Shown: piece by piece, positions 1 to 11,014 of the stretch
How the letters are laid out: every line of letters begins with the position of its first letter
Position numbering within the stretch: position 1 is the first letter of the stretch
DNA from: Rheum nobile
Taxonomy: Eukaryota; Streptophyta; Magnoliopsida; Caryophyllales; Polygonaceae
Assembly (NCBI GenBank): GCA_027886185.1
Contig: WOAB01000528.1
Coordinates: forward strand, 3,906,001 to 3,970,000
DNA length: 64,000 nt
Direction: 5' to 3'
Program-made: the position numbers and the translations under genes
Notes under the pieces: model-generated
Seen by the model: the letters and a program-made list of their open reading frames with translations, nothing else
Told to the model about the DNA's origin: nothing
Databases searched by the model: none

Positions 1-1135
1 CGTTTTCATAAGTTCAAACCAAACGAGCCCTTAGAAATTTGGTGAGGTTTCAACCAAAAATCAATTGGCAATAGACGTAGTAGTTTATTAATATATTATT
101 ATACTATGCTTAATTGTATTAATTAGTTCAAATAGTATGTGATGGCCCCGGTTTATGAACCGACAATTCAAGGTTCAAAAAACCCTTAAAGCGGATCCTA
201 AACTGTCTATCCCTCAGAATCGACGATTTTCATCTGATTTAACCTCGGCCGATTCGTGGGTTCGGACAAAAAAAACTTATAATATAAAACAAGTGAAAAA
301 AATGTTGGGGTTTTTTATTTTAGGGTATAGAAGAATTTGAAGGATATGGTTTGAAAGATTCAGGGTCAAAGAGGGTTAATATTTTGTTTAAACGCATGAT
401 TCTCGGTTCAAACGACCGGTTCAATTTAGGATTTGTCCGGTTTGGTTCGTTTTGGCCAACACTAAGTCCAAACTTCCAAAAGTAATATCCTAACTCATAC
501 TAAAAAAGTGAATCCTATTAAATAAAATAAAAATAAAATGGTTATGTGACATTGATATCGAGAGGGTAGAATGTAATCTTAACAAATGAATTCTCATTTA
601 CTGTTGGAAATTTCGTCAACTATCGAAACTAAACCTTATTCATATGCATGTGAAAATGTCTCCAAACTAATATAATTCAGAACGGTCCCTGAGGACGTCC
701 GAAAAGGCCAATTACATAGGGCCTCAACTCTTAGGACTTAGGAGGGCCTCATATTTACTATTAATGATTACAATAGGTAATTTTCATCGGTTGATTATAC
801 TACAATCTTTTTATTTTAAAGGTACGCGAGAAGTTATAATATAATCTTCGCCAAGTTTCAAAAAGGAGTAAAGTGGCTCTATAAAATGGCCAACATGTAT
901 TTATAACTTGTTTGTCAATATGGATTAAAGTGGCTCTATAAAATGGCCAAAATATAATTCAGTTTTAGTTTCTTCCAAAATACGACTGCATTGTTTTTTG
1001 TTAAAATTGCTTATCATGTATTTATAACTTGTTTGTCATTAAATAAAATTTGTTAAAAGTACCCAGAGCCTCTGAAACTGATTGGACGGCCGTGATATAA
1101 ATTTCTAAGGTTTAGGATTAGGCACTTCAATTTCA
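1..1135. other. Intergenic, with a transposon end and short repeats
   Basis: No gene is recognised. The first ~32 bases end in CCAAACGAGCCCTTA, which resembles the right end of a hAT-like MITE cut by the window edge. Between 870 and 1040 two short blocks recur: AAAGTGGCTCTATAAAATGG appears near 871 and 925, and CATGTATTTATAACTTG near 894 and 1015, so this is a small local duplication. The rest is AT-rich with no convincing frame. Confidence 0.4.
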
Positions 1136-1162
1136 ATCTCTAACCTAAATATACCTAATTTA

Positions 1163-2099
1163 TAGACCTGTATAAGTCCGGGCTAGCCCGACCGACCCGG
1201 ACCGCCCGCCCGGTTAAAAATCCGGGCACGAACAACAATATTGGCTCGGTCGGGTTGGGTCGGGCCAGCCCGGAACAGTAACGGGCCGGGTGTGGACAGC
1301 CCTTTAGGCCCGATCGGGCCTAGAAGTCCGGCCCGATACTATTCATATATACTTTAAAAAACTAATCATAATCCCTAATTCTATTCCATTTCCAATTCAA
1401 TCTCCAGCTTCTCCTCTGACCTGTTCGTCGTCCCCCTCTAAAACCCAAAATTCCCAATTCCAGATCCAACCCAAATTCATCCTCACATTCTCTCTCCTCC
1501 TCTCTCTCCCGAATCCCGATCATCTTCCTCCTCGCGCCGAGAATCCTCCCGCCTCGCCAGCTCCCAATCTCCATCTCTGACGAGCTCGACGACTTGGCCC
1601 TCTTCAACCGCGCCTTGTCCGCCAAGAATCCTCCCGCCTCGCCAGCTCCCAATCTTCCTCCTCGCGCCGATAATCCTCCTGCCTCGCCAGCTCCCAATCT
1701 CCATCTCCGACGAGCTCGACGACTTGGCCCTCTTCAACCGCGCCTTATCCGCCGACCGTCACCCTTCCTCCTCGTCCGCTCAGTTCTTCTTCCGATTGGG
1801 ATCCACAAACCCTAGATTCAAAATCGCCTTCCTTTTCCTCACCAACTCCGATTTCCACTTCTCCCCTCACGGCTTCACCTGCGTGGGCCGCCTCCCACTT
1901 CGAACGTTGACCGGCGACCGCCTGCACCTCCCACTTTGAACGTAACCGGGTTGGCCCGCCGGGCAATCCGGCCCGGATGACCGGACGGGTTTGGACAGAA
2001 ATTCCAACCCGTTTGAACCGGACGGGTTTGGCCTGGCCCGGTCAACCGGGCAAAAAATCGCCAAAAAGCCCGGCCCGAGCCCGGACTTATACATGTCTA
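1163..2099. mobile_element. Non-autonomous hAT-type element carrying a gene fragment, copy 1
   Basis: The element is 937 bp. Termini are TAGACCTGTATAAGTCCGGG and, inverted, TAGACATGTATAAGTCCGGG. The flanks are CTAATTTA (1155-1162) and TTAATTTA (2100-2107), an 8-bp target duplication with one change, as expected for hAT. The subterminal ~170 bp at each end are very rich in CCCGG/CCGGG words that can pair with each other. The AT-richer interior resembles 5' UTR and the start of a plant gene (see the second copy). No transposase is present. Confidence 0.85.
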
Positions 2100-2307
2100 T
2101 TAATTTATAAAATAGTAATCAATTAACATTCAGTTGGTGTAGTGATTCGACACTAGGCTCCCTTAAACGTTCTATTCAAATGTCCGATCTGGACGTAAAG
2201 TGACTTTGGCTAATCGAACCAGATGATGACCAAAAAATAAAAAAGTAATCAACTTTATATGTATATACGTAGGGAGGATGTTGTGTGAAAGAAGAGAAAA
2301 GCATGAC

Positions 2308-2537
2308 CTGGGCATTGCATACTTCCCGAAGACTCCGCCACCGACTGCCAACGGGTAGGCAAACAAGGGAGAAGTCGTGGTGGAAGTGGGCGCGCATCGC
2401 ATCGCCCATTGCCCTATTGGCTACGGAGCTGTCATTCTTCCCGAGCACTTCTTTGGCTATGGAAGCCGAGGACACGACCACAATGGTTTGATGGCTAAGT
2501 CGGAGTTTCATTATAGGCCCATAGGTTTGAGCTAGCT
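2308..2537 (-). pseudogene. Truncated cytochrome P450 (CYP76-like) fragment, copy 1
   Basis: The minus strand encodes about 75 residues of a microsomal P450, including the stretch around MKLRLSHQTIVVVSSAS, the NR..GDAMRAH..HDFSLV segment and GSRWRSLREVCNAQ (helix C, with the heme-propionate-binding WR). This matches CYP76-type enzymes, which usually act on terpenoid substrates at the ER. The membrane anchor and proline-rich hinge seen in copy 2 are missing here, and homology stops after CNAQ, well before the I-helix, ExxR and heme-cysteine loop. It cannot make an enzyme. Confidence 0.8.
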
Positions 2538-2834
2538 TGAAAATTTGGGATTTGATTAGAAGTTGACTTAAGTATTCGGGAAGTTATTTAGAACATTAAG
2601 TTGTAGTGTATTTGTGGTATTTGCTTATTGCAATCATTCAATACGAACATATCATGATTACCTGTAATTTTGCCAACGTCGATTCCTGCACGGATAGTTA
2701 TTTAGAACATTAAGTTGTAGTGTATTTGTGGTATTTGCTTATTCAAGATATTTGTTTGTATGTTGTTGTAAGTGTCGCTTTCCTGCTTGAAAATTTGGGA
2801 TTTGATTAGAAGTTGACTTAAGTATTCGGGAAGT
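2537..2834. repeat. Interleaved direct repeats at the duplication junction
   Basis: Two different blocks alternate. The first begins CTTGAAAATTTGGGATTTG (2537-2583 and 2786-2834). The second begins TTATTTAGAACATTAAGTTG (2583-2630 and 2698-2744). The order a-b-x-b-y-a is what repeated microhomology-driven rearrangement or template switching would leave at the point where copy 1 of the larger duplication ends. Confidence 0.7.
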
Positions 2835-3936
2835 GTGATTGATCGATATATGAGTATGGTGTACCTATTATCGGTAAATCGTAAGCATTGTGATCGAGTT
2901 TGTTAATGCATTCAGGCTATAATTTGTATGTTTGTAACTTTCTTGTACACTTGGAATAATGTGGATAAAAGCATTCATAATTGATTATGTCAATCTGGGT
3001 ATTCATTAGAGTTGACAACATGTTAGGGCATGTTAATCTATAACTTCTCTTGTGCATTTGCATTCAGATGAAATAATGCATTCTTAATATGTTAGGTTCA
3101 TATATAATCATATCTACATGTACGATCGTTCATGTTTGCATGTTGTATGTCTGCTAGTTGTGATTTCTTTACTTTTACTATTACACGTTTATTGCTCATA
3201 TAACTTGCTAGTCTGGTTGGAGACTAACCCCCATTTCGGTGGAGGACTGGCTGTGTTTGTGCATGGCCAGGTGTTGTACAATTCCAGTGCATGGAGAAGG
3301 ACGGGCGACATGATGCACTTCTAGGATGGGGATTTTCATTTCTATTTCAGGTCTTGTACAATTATAGTGTACTGGTTTTAAACAACTCATGAAACTCGCC
3401 CGCAGATGCCCGCAGATGTCTGGTTTTAAACAGCTCATATGTGTATGTGTGTTTATATGTATATACTTGAGTTAGCATCTGCCTACGCAGATGTCTGGCA
3501 AGTGTATGCTTTGTTTCTTTAGTTTCATTCAGATGATACATTATCTTTCGAAAGAAATTTGACTTTTTGTTATGGTTGCTAGTACCCTCTATTGTTTTCA
3601 TCGATGAGCTTTAGAAGTTGGTTTTTACATTTTAAGAGTTGTGAGTGATTGAAATTATGATATTCGCATTCCGTTGATATTGTATTTACATGAGTCGTAT
3701 GTGAATATCATGTTGAGTTTGAAGACTTAAGATTTCGATTTGGATTGTAAGAGAATATGGTTTCCCATTTATTTCTAAGATGACAATTTTACATTCATTT
3801 ATATGTTCTAAGGTGATGAGTTGCGTGTTTTGGATGAAATGTGAATATTTATAGGTGTTGGTGAATAAGGACTTGTGACTCCTATCAACACGTGGGTATT
3901 CATACGTTGTTAAATGATTCTCTTGATATGTTGTAA
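2835..3936. other. Spacer between the duplicated blocks
   Basis: AT-rich sequence without a recognisable gene. A small imperfect repeat (GGTTTTAAACARCTCAT and CCGCAGATG words) lies at 3370-3440. Nothing else is identified. Confidence 0.35.
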
Positions 3937-5345
3937 CCTCTAACCGAAATATACCTAATTTATAGACCTGTACAAGTCCGGGCTAGTCCGACTGACCCGG
4001 ACCGCCCGCCCGGTTAAAAAACCGGGCCCGGATAATAATATTGGCTCGGTCGGACTGGGTCGGACCAACCCGGAACAGTAACGGGCCGGGTATGGACAGC
4101 CCTCTAGGCCCGGTCGGGCCTAGAAGCCCGGCCCGGTACCCGTTACTGTTCATATATACTTTAAAAAACTAATCCTAATCCCTAATTCTATTCCATTTCC
4201 AATTCAATCTCCAGCTTCTCCTCTGACCTGTTCGTCGTCCCCCTCTAAAACCCAAAATTCCCAATTCCAGATCCAGCCCAAATTCATCCTCACATTCTCT
4301 CTCCTCCTCTCTCTCCCGAATCCCGATCATCTTCCTCCTCGCGCCGAGAATCCTCCCGCCTCGCCAGCTCCCAATCTCCATCTCCGACGAGCTCGACGAC
4401 TTGGCCCTCTTCAACCGCGCCTTGTCCGCCGAGAATCCTCCCGCCTCGCCAGCTCCCAATCTTCCTCCTCGCGCCGAGAATCCTCCCGCCTCGCCAGCTC
4501 CCAATCTCCATCTCCGACGTGCTCGACGACTTGGCCCTCTTCAACCGCGCCTTGTCCGCCGACCGTCGCCCTTCCTCCTCGTCCGCTCAGTTCTTCTTCC
4601 GATTGGGATCCACAAACCCTAGATTCAAAATCGCCTTCCTTTTCCTCACCAACTCCGATTTCCACTTCTCCCCTCACGACTTCACCCGCGTGGGCTGCCT
4701 CTCACTTCGAATGTCGACCGGCGACCTCCTGCACCTCCCACTTTGAACGTAACCGGGTTGGCCCGCCGGGCAACCCGGCCCGGATGACCGGACGGGTTTG
4801 GACAGAAATTCCAGCCCGTTTGAACCGGGCGGGTTTGGCCCGGCCCGGTCAACCGGGCAAAAAATCGCCAAAAGCCTGGCCCGAGCCCGGACTTGTACAG
4901 GTCTACTAATTTATAAAATAGTAATCAACTAACATTCAGTTGGTGTAGTGATTCGACATTAGGCTCCCTTAAGCGTTCTATTCAAATGTCCGATCTGGAC
5001 GTAAAGTGACTTTGGCTAATCGAACCAGATGATGATGAAGACCAAAAAATAAAATAGTAATCAACTATATATGTATATACGTAGGGAGGATGTTGTGTGA
5101 AAGAAGAGAAAAGCATGACCTGGGCATTGCATACTTCCCGAAGACTCCGCCACCGACTGCCAACGGGTAGGCAAACAAGGGAGAAGTCGTGGTGGAAGTG
5201 GGCGCGCATCGCATCGCCCATTGCCCTATTGGCTACGGAGCTGTCATTCTTCCCGAGCACTTCTTTGGCTATGGAAGCCGAGGACACGACCACAATGGTT
5301 TGATGGCTAAGTCGGAGTTTCATTATAGGCCCATAGGTTTGAGCT
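3937..5345. repeat. Direct duplication, copy 2 (hAT element + CYP76 fragment)
   Basis: Second copy of the block at 1136-2537. It is the more complete one on the right: beyond the shared end at 5345 the P450 reading continues without a break to its start codon at 5527, so copy 2 is probably the source and copy 1 the truncated derivative. Confidence 0.85.
3963..4905. mobile_element. Non-autonomous hAT-type element with captured glycosyltransferase-like fragment, copy 2
   Basis: The element is 943 bp. Its perfect terminal inverted repeats begin TAGACCTGTACAAGTCCGGG, and the 8-bp target duplication CTAATTTA is perfect (3955-3962 and 4906-4913). The interior (about 4150-4740) is unlike the GC-rich ends: a CT-rich leader followed on the plus strand by a frame at 4519-4746 reading DDLALFNRALSA and, further on, KIAFLFLTNSDFHFSP. 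The second motif resembles the start of the conserved domain in plant Core-2/I-branching glycosyltransferases (DUF266). Part of this exon (CCGCCTCGCCAGCTCCCAAT) is present three times in tandem. The capture reading is inference from the motif; the transposon call rests on termini and target duplication. Confidence 0.8.
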
Positions 5346-5527
5346 AGCTTAGCTAGACACTTGTGATGCTTACCCTCAAACACGAATAGGTTTCCCACAA
5401 CGGGAAGGGGAAAAGGCCCCGGTGGTAATGCTACTTGTTTCCTTCTAATGATGACTAGAAGGAGATATGCAATTAGTGCCATCGAGGGCAAAACAACCCA
5501 CACAATAATAAAATTCAAATACTCCAT
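5120..5527 (-). pseudogene. CYP76-like cytochrome P450, N-terminal fragment
   Basis: The minus-strand frame starts at ATG 5527 with an N-terminal membrane anchor (residues ~5-27, hydrophobic, ending in RRK), the hinge LPPGPFPLPVVGN and then the beta-1/B-C region to SRWRSLREVCNAQ (residue ~137). After residue ~137 the frame runs on into non-homologous AT-rich sequence and stops at 4982. A full P450 is ~500 residues; the I-helix, ExxR and heme-binding Cys are all absent. A TATATATA box lies on the minus strand at 5601-5610, about 75 bp upstream of the ATG, so the promoter may survive. Subfamily is inferred from motif similarity only. Confidence 0.85.
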
Positions 5528-5528
5528 T

Positions 5529-7349
5529 TACTTTACAACAATTCTTTCGATGACTCGGCTGCAATTTGTTGGCTCTAAGTTGTGTGTGTGGGTATCAGGG
5601 TATATATAGACTTAATTCCTAGATACTCCTATACGTTGTTCAATGTCGTACCTTGGCGTATAGGCCTATAATGAAACTCCGACTGAGTTTAGGGTTATTG
5701 TTGTTAGTATTTCACGATTAAGTTTTTTTCGGTTGGTGTTCTTAAAATTTAAATTTGTTTGCTTTTTCATATTATACAAATTGACCAAAATTTGACTCTA
5801 GTGTATTTATATACGTTTTAGTCACTTTTGAACGTATCAATACCTTTGTATAGATTGGTCATAATTATACCTTTCTGTATTAGAATAAGACTTAAAATAA
5901 CAGTGAAACACGTACCTGAACGAGACTCCAAGAGCTGAGTACTGTTGCTTTCTAGCTTGTTCATTGCTTTCTAACAATATTGGTGCTTGCTAGCAAGATT
6001 GCCAAGGAGTCAAGGACTGATATGGAATTTCTTTCTTGTTCTTTAGCAATCATTAGAAGATATATTTCTTAGAAAACAAAAAAAAAACAATCAGAACGCA
6101 CATGTAAAGTCCTCTAAATCTTCAATATTATAATTTGATTTTGACATTTCAATATTGTCCTCTCCAATGAATATTTGAAAGACTATGACATAATTATAGA
6201 ATGTGTATTTTACGTTATTGACAAAATTTATATTTATAATATTAAAATAGAAGTGATTAAGATCACATAACCGAAATTAAACCACACGTTTTCTGTCACA
6301 TCTCAGCTTCATGTCATTTTATGTGTAGTCATTTACTTAGTACTTATATTTTAAAACTTTTTTTCACTGTGTTTATATTTGTAACATAAAATGTACACGT
6401 TTTTTGTTTTAGTTATATTTGTCGGATATAATTTTTCATGAAAACTGACATCAACATTTAAGAGAGAACTCAAAATTAGATATTTATATGAAATTAATCT
6501 AATATATATACTAAAAACAATATAAATTGTGGTCTCTACTTAAGAAATGCTAAGTATGAGAACATGAAGTAGAATTTCACACACATATTAACCTTAGCGT
6601 ACATAGTGACTTAGTGAGGGAAAATGCTGACCAATGGATCGAAGAATATGGAAAGTTAAGATTATAAGACATTGAGTGACAAAAATGTAAATATGGTAAT
6701 TTTTTTAGAAAAAAAAATCTAAATATTTTTTTTGATTTTTAAAAATAGTTTTTTCTAAAAAAAAAATTGAAAAAATATTTTCTTTCGGATAAAATGTTTT
6801 TGAAAAATATATTCTTTCGGATAATATTTTTTCAAAAAATAAATTATTTCCAAACTTTAACTGTGTTACAACAACACATATATTTATCCTTAAAGTGTAG
6901 TATACAAGAACACAAGTGCGTTTAGTATATAAGTACATTTTAAAATATATATATATATTAAATGCTTATATAGAATATAAAAAGAACATATTTAGTATAT
7001 TAAAGTACATGTTAAAGTATATGTGTATATTTAACATGTATATTATAAGTGTTTTGCTATTAAAAGTTTATTATGATAAAGTGCATGTGTTAGTATGATA
7101 AAGTACATCTGTAAATATGTGAAAGTACATGTGTTAATATATTAAAGTACATGATTAATATGCTAATATTATATGGTACTAAAAAACTATGGAAAAAGCT
7201 GGGGGGCGGCGAGATTTCCAAAAAGAATATGTGAAAAAAGTTTTGATTTTTTTTCAAGAATACCTAGAAACGTTTTTATGGGAAAATAAATATTGGAAAA
7301 AATATAATAATAAAGTTTGTATTATTTATGCTTTTGTCACTTCATACTT
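5529..7349. other. AT-rich intergenic with degenerate short repeats
   Basis: No gene is seen. At 5655-5690 a ~30-bp piece of the CYP76 exon (around ATGAAACTCCGACT) reappears on the opposite strand. From 6740 to 6845 a block with TTCTTTCGGATAA occurs twice. From about 6915 to 7160 the spaced word AAAGTACATGT and variants repeats irregularly every ~20-40 bp. None of these has a coding signal. Confidence 0.45.
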
Positions 7350-7569
7350 TCTAGGGCTCGTTTAGTATGATGACGAGAATTGAGTTGGTATGAGGAATCG
7401 GGTTGAGTTATTCTTCGAACATCTTGTTTGGTTAGATGTTAGGAATCAAGTTAGGAGGGTATAAAAGCCTTTGTATTTTTGGGAATGACTCATACCTAGA
7501 GCTGTCAATCGGGTCGGTCAAGTCGGGTTCGGTAATTTCGGGTTCGGGTTAGTACAGGTTTGGTCATTT
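7350..7569. mobile_element. Fragments of hAT-like MITE ends
   Basis: GGGCTCGTTTAGTATGATG at 7354 and TAGAGCTGTCAATCGGGTCG at 7499 both look like left termini of hAT-type MITEs. The second is rich in GGGTCGG/GGGTTCGG, like the elements at 1163 and 10605. The second is cut off exactly where an antisense LTR begins (7570), and no matching right end is seen. Assignment is by terminal resemblance only. Confidence 0.45.
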
Positions 7570-8300
7570 TGTAACACCCTCAAAACTTAACCCTCTTGGA
7601 AATGTATTACCGCCAGTGACCCCAGTGTTCCTTACCGAGATCACCCAAGGCTTTACCATTTAAATACAATTTATGAAATACAAATGATACATAATGATCA
7701 AAGCATTCAATTCTAAAACATAACATTGTTAAAGAAACAAGAGTTACGGGATTACAACCCAATCCCGAATAGGTCAATACAGAGTTTAAACCAAACACAG
7801 CGAAAGTCTTATAAAGTAGGATACAACGGAAGTCTTATAAAACACATTACAACCAAAGTCATTGGCCAAAAGATCTCAACCTGATTAAAGAAATAATTAA
7901 AACGTTCAAAAACCATCGTCGACTCCATAGTCCTTCTATTCTTCTGAGCTACTTTCGATCTGATGTGCCGAATCGAACGGATGACACCAGCCCACATGCG
8001 GAGAACAAAGTTCGTGGGTTAGTCTACTTGAATAGACTAGCAAGGGTACAAAGCAGAATGGTTCGAAGCAGTCGTACTAGGTTAGACTCATCGCTTCTCG
8101 GATAATAATCGATGACGATAGTCAACCATCATACTCCTACTGGAATAAACAAGAGGTATGCACAAGAGAAGATTCTGGAAGACTGAATCTTCACAGAAAT
8201 CGACTCGAAAAGAGACTCCAAGAGATTGATTCTTTAAGGAAATATGACAAATCTGGAATGTTTACGGAATCATACAACAATGATTTAATTAAATTTATGT
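7570..8300 (-). mobile_element. Truncated Ty3 LTR (family-B-like), antisense
   Basis: Begins TGTAACACCCTCAAAAC, the same start (antisense view) as the LTRs at 52,953 and 60,949. It shares their internal landmarks in the same order: ATTACCGCCAGTGACC, the GATGTGCCGAATCGAACGGA word near 7960, GGGTACAAAGCAGA near 8047, and the GATAGTCAACCA block near 8118. Similarity fades near 8300, so only the last ~730 bp of an LTR normally ~2.4 kb long is present. No partner LTR or coding region adjoins it. Confidence 0.8.
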
Positions 8301-8344
8301 TTTAGGTTGATATGTTTGTAAAAACATATTTATGTACGGACTTG

Positions 8345-9178
8345 GATCTATATGTACTTCTCTAGCTTTCGTCCTCCACAGAATGAGTTCTTCGATAATA
8401 ATTTGCCATATGCAAGGCGATGGAACCCCGTGCAGAGCCGTGGTAGACAGATAAGAAACTACAGGGAGGAGCTAGATTTAATGCAATCTTGATAGGTAAG
8501 TATCATATTATAGGGTTTATGTCTCATATTAAAGTATTACAATTGTGTGAAGGTACTTATGGCTATGTTGATTGCATCCAATTTTGTATAGGTTGACTGG
8601 ACGCCCTATGGATATGTTGATTACAGTATGCCGGAGTTAGCTCCTAGCTTTTTTCATGGGGTCATCTCATTTCTAAGAATTACAGATCCATATATGCCTG
8701 ATCGCGTAGCGAGGCAGTTTGGGCGTGATTGCATGAACAACAGATTCCCCGACCGGTTATACAGCCCATCAAAGCTGTCAGACATCCCAGCATCAGGAGT
8801 TATATAGTACAGTATGACCCTGCTTCAGACTGGAGTTGGGATGTAAGAAATGAGCACTCCATCTGGATCACACATATGGGCCCTCCTGCTTACAATGGAT
8901 ATGATTGCAGTGCCGACTACATGGAATGGTACATGCCTCGTACACACCTATGTGTCAGGCCTCAGGATGAAGGCATCAGAGATCCTATCCAGGTGAACAT
9001 ATGTGTTATATGTTTGGTTTTAATTTACATATACAATTCAATCTTTACCTCCGTATTTTTGTAGTGCATTGGACAAGCTTTGCATCGTCTCAATCCATTC
9101 CATGATGACACGGTTTGTGACTTGACACAGACATCCTGCTTTAATAATGAGGAGGAGGACGAAGATGAAGATGCATAG
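8345..9178 (+). pseudogene. Plant mobile domain (MAIN-like) gene remnant
   Basis: Three blocks read like exons of the plant mobile domain (PMD/MAIN-like) family, which occurs both in host proteins and inside transposons. Block 1 (8345-8492) has PYARRW and RNYREELDLM; block 2 (8592-8992) has VDWTPYGYVDY, PDRVARQFG and then, in another frame, QQIPRPVIQ, ASDWSWDV and YMEWYMPRTH; block 3 (9065-9178) ends in an acidic tail NEEEDEDEDA and a stop. Introns with GTRAGT/AG-like borders separate them. A one-base frameshift near 8727 and stop codons at the end of block 1 show it is broken. The order RW, W-PY, PDR-RQFG, DW, YM-WY is the family signature. Confidence 0.65.
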
Positions 9179-10604
9179 GTTGCCTCGCTTAGTTTCGACG
9201 TATTTGCTTCTTTGATGTTTTCATTTGATACTTTGTTAGTAATTGTAGATGCTTTTAAGTTTGTTGGTACTTTGTTGAGAGTTTGGATCGTACCTTTGTA
9301 TGTTCTCTTGTTTGGTATTTTGGATTTGTTTGGTAATTTGTTAGAAATACTTGATCCAATCCAGGGTAACAATATCCAATCTTCGCAAATCTTCAATGAA
9401 ACTCCAAAAACATCTAGGGCTAGAGAGAGTGATAAAAAGAGACAGAAGAAGAGAATATAAGAAAGTCCCCCAAAAAAACCTAAAAAAAATATTTATACCA
9501 TCCTAAAATAAAAGGGTAGAAGAAATAACAATTCGGGTCCGATGGTATTGACACGGTTTGTGACTTGACAGTTGACACAGACATCCTGCTTAAACAGTAG
9601 CACATATTACAATTCCCAATTCGCAGTAAGAACTGTATAATGTTTTACTCTATTGTTGTGAGCAATAGGTTTAATGTGATGTACCCTTTTACGCCACATC
9701 AAAATAGGACAAATCCAACTTATTTGAAAACAAAAATCAGCAAAGTATAGAAATTCCATCAACAAACTGTAGAAGCCATTAAAAAGGAGTTTAGACACCA
9801 GTAAAATATACAGAAAGAGAAAAAAGGTGAAGCAGGGTGCACATAGCACTACCACTGGGCCCTAAGATGCAGCAAACATGGCAGCCAAGAGCACTACCAA
9901 TGTGGTGTGGGTATTATGACACATGCCGTTCTTGGCAGGCAAAGCCCCACCGATTCTAAACTGCTTGAGTGGTTTCTCACTTGTGGATTAGCAGCCTTAA
10001 CCTGATAACAAAGGATCCCAATAAACATAAGGCCCCAAAAGATATATATTATAATGTATAAATCACACAGAGAGAATGGCACTTACTATTTTTTTCTTGA
10101 CTGGAGCGACTCTTACCTTTCTAACTCGAATTAGAGCCTGAGTTCAAGCAACAATAGCTAATTAACATCAATATAATTTGTATATATAGTTTCACTAGTC
10201 TATATTGGACGGCTATTGACAAGCCAAATTCAAAAAGATAAATTAACCTTTCTAGGTGGAAGTCGATAGCATAAAAAGATAAAATTAATTGCACACCAAT
10301 AGAACCAAATTCTCTTTGATATACATTTTTCTTGACTGGGGACTGCTCTTTATCCTTGGTCTTTGACAGTCAAGTTAGAGCTGATGAAGAATCTAATGGT
10401 ATGCAACAATATAATGTTTCAGTAAACATAGCATGAACAATTCAACATTTTTTCAACATGATTCAGTGAGAGAAGTTTGTAGCTTCAATCTGCTTACAAT
10501 TGGACTATCACAAGGTCCTTACAATGTTGTTCCATTTACTCCATGTAAGAGAGAATTGTTCATATCATGATACCAATATTTTGCACGTTACAATTGTTTA
10601 GAAC
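9179..10604. other. Intergenic; possible minus-strand exon remnants
   Basis: A ~45-bp copy of the PMD exon 3 (ACACGGTTTGTGACTTGACA) recurs at 9547-9592. On the minus strand a short frame around 9866-9985 reads KPLKQFRIGGALPAKNG then a hydrophobic TLVVLLAAMFAAS and stop. Two related minus-strand blocks ending in VAPVKKK / SPVKKN lie near 10,091-10,140 and 10,325-10,385. They could be the decayed end of a host gene; I do not recognise it. Confidence 0.25.
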
Positions 10605-11007
10605 TAGATCTGAGCAAACGCGGCCCGGCCCGCCTGCCCGGCAAATAATACGAGCCTATACAAGGATTATAGCTCGAACGGGTAAGCGGGCCGGGGCCGG
10701 TTACAGGTTCAGGCCTGTACGGGCCGCTCGGCCCGGTCCGATCAGCATATTGTTTTTAATTAATATAAAAATATATAATAAAAAAAACCTAACCTAAAAT
10801 TACTTACCCTTTTTTGTTAATAATATTAAATAATTAGTTTGGAGAATAAAAAATACTTGAGAATGACCAACCGGGCCGGCCCGGAATTACGAGCGGGTCT
10901 GGTTAAGGATTCTGGCTCGAATAACGGGTCGGGCTCGGACCCGGCCCGCTTAAACGGGCAATAAAAATGGGTTCGGCCCGGCTCAGACTCGTATTTGATC
11001 AGGTCTA
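10605..11007. mobile_element. hAT-type MITE, CCCGG-rich
   Basis: The 403-bp element starts TAGATCTGAGCAAACG and ends ...GATCAGGTCTA; the inverted ends also share GGCCCGGC and CGGGCCG blocks. The 8-bp flanks TTTAGAAC and ATTAGAAT match at 6 of 8. Same style as 1163-2099 (GC-rich arms around an AT-rich core), but a different, smaller element with no captured exon visible. Confidence 0.7.
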
Positions 11008-11014
11008 ATTAGAA

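Larger units (their letters stand above)
1136..2537. repeat. Direct duplication, copy 1 (hAT element + CYP76 fragment)
   Basis: This block is nearly identical to 3937-5345 and in the same orientation. The shared part starts just upstream of a hAT-type element (CTCTAACC...ATACCTAATTTA) and runs through it into a P450 fragment, ending near GTTTGAGCTAGCTT. Because flanks and target duplication are shared, the whole block was copied, not only the transposon. Copy 1 loses P450 homology at 2537 and passes into unrelated repeated sequence. Confidence 0.85.

Noticed and set aside
1362..1939. Several overlapping frames on both strands inside the hAT elements
   Set aside because: Produced by the triplicated CT/GA-rich exon fragment; at most the plus-strand KIAFLFLTNSD reading has a homologue.
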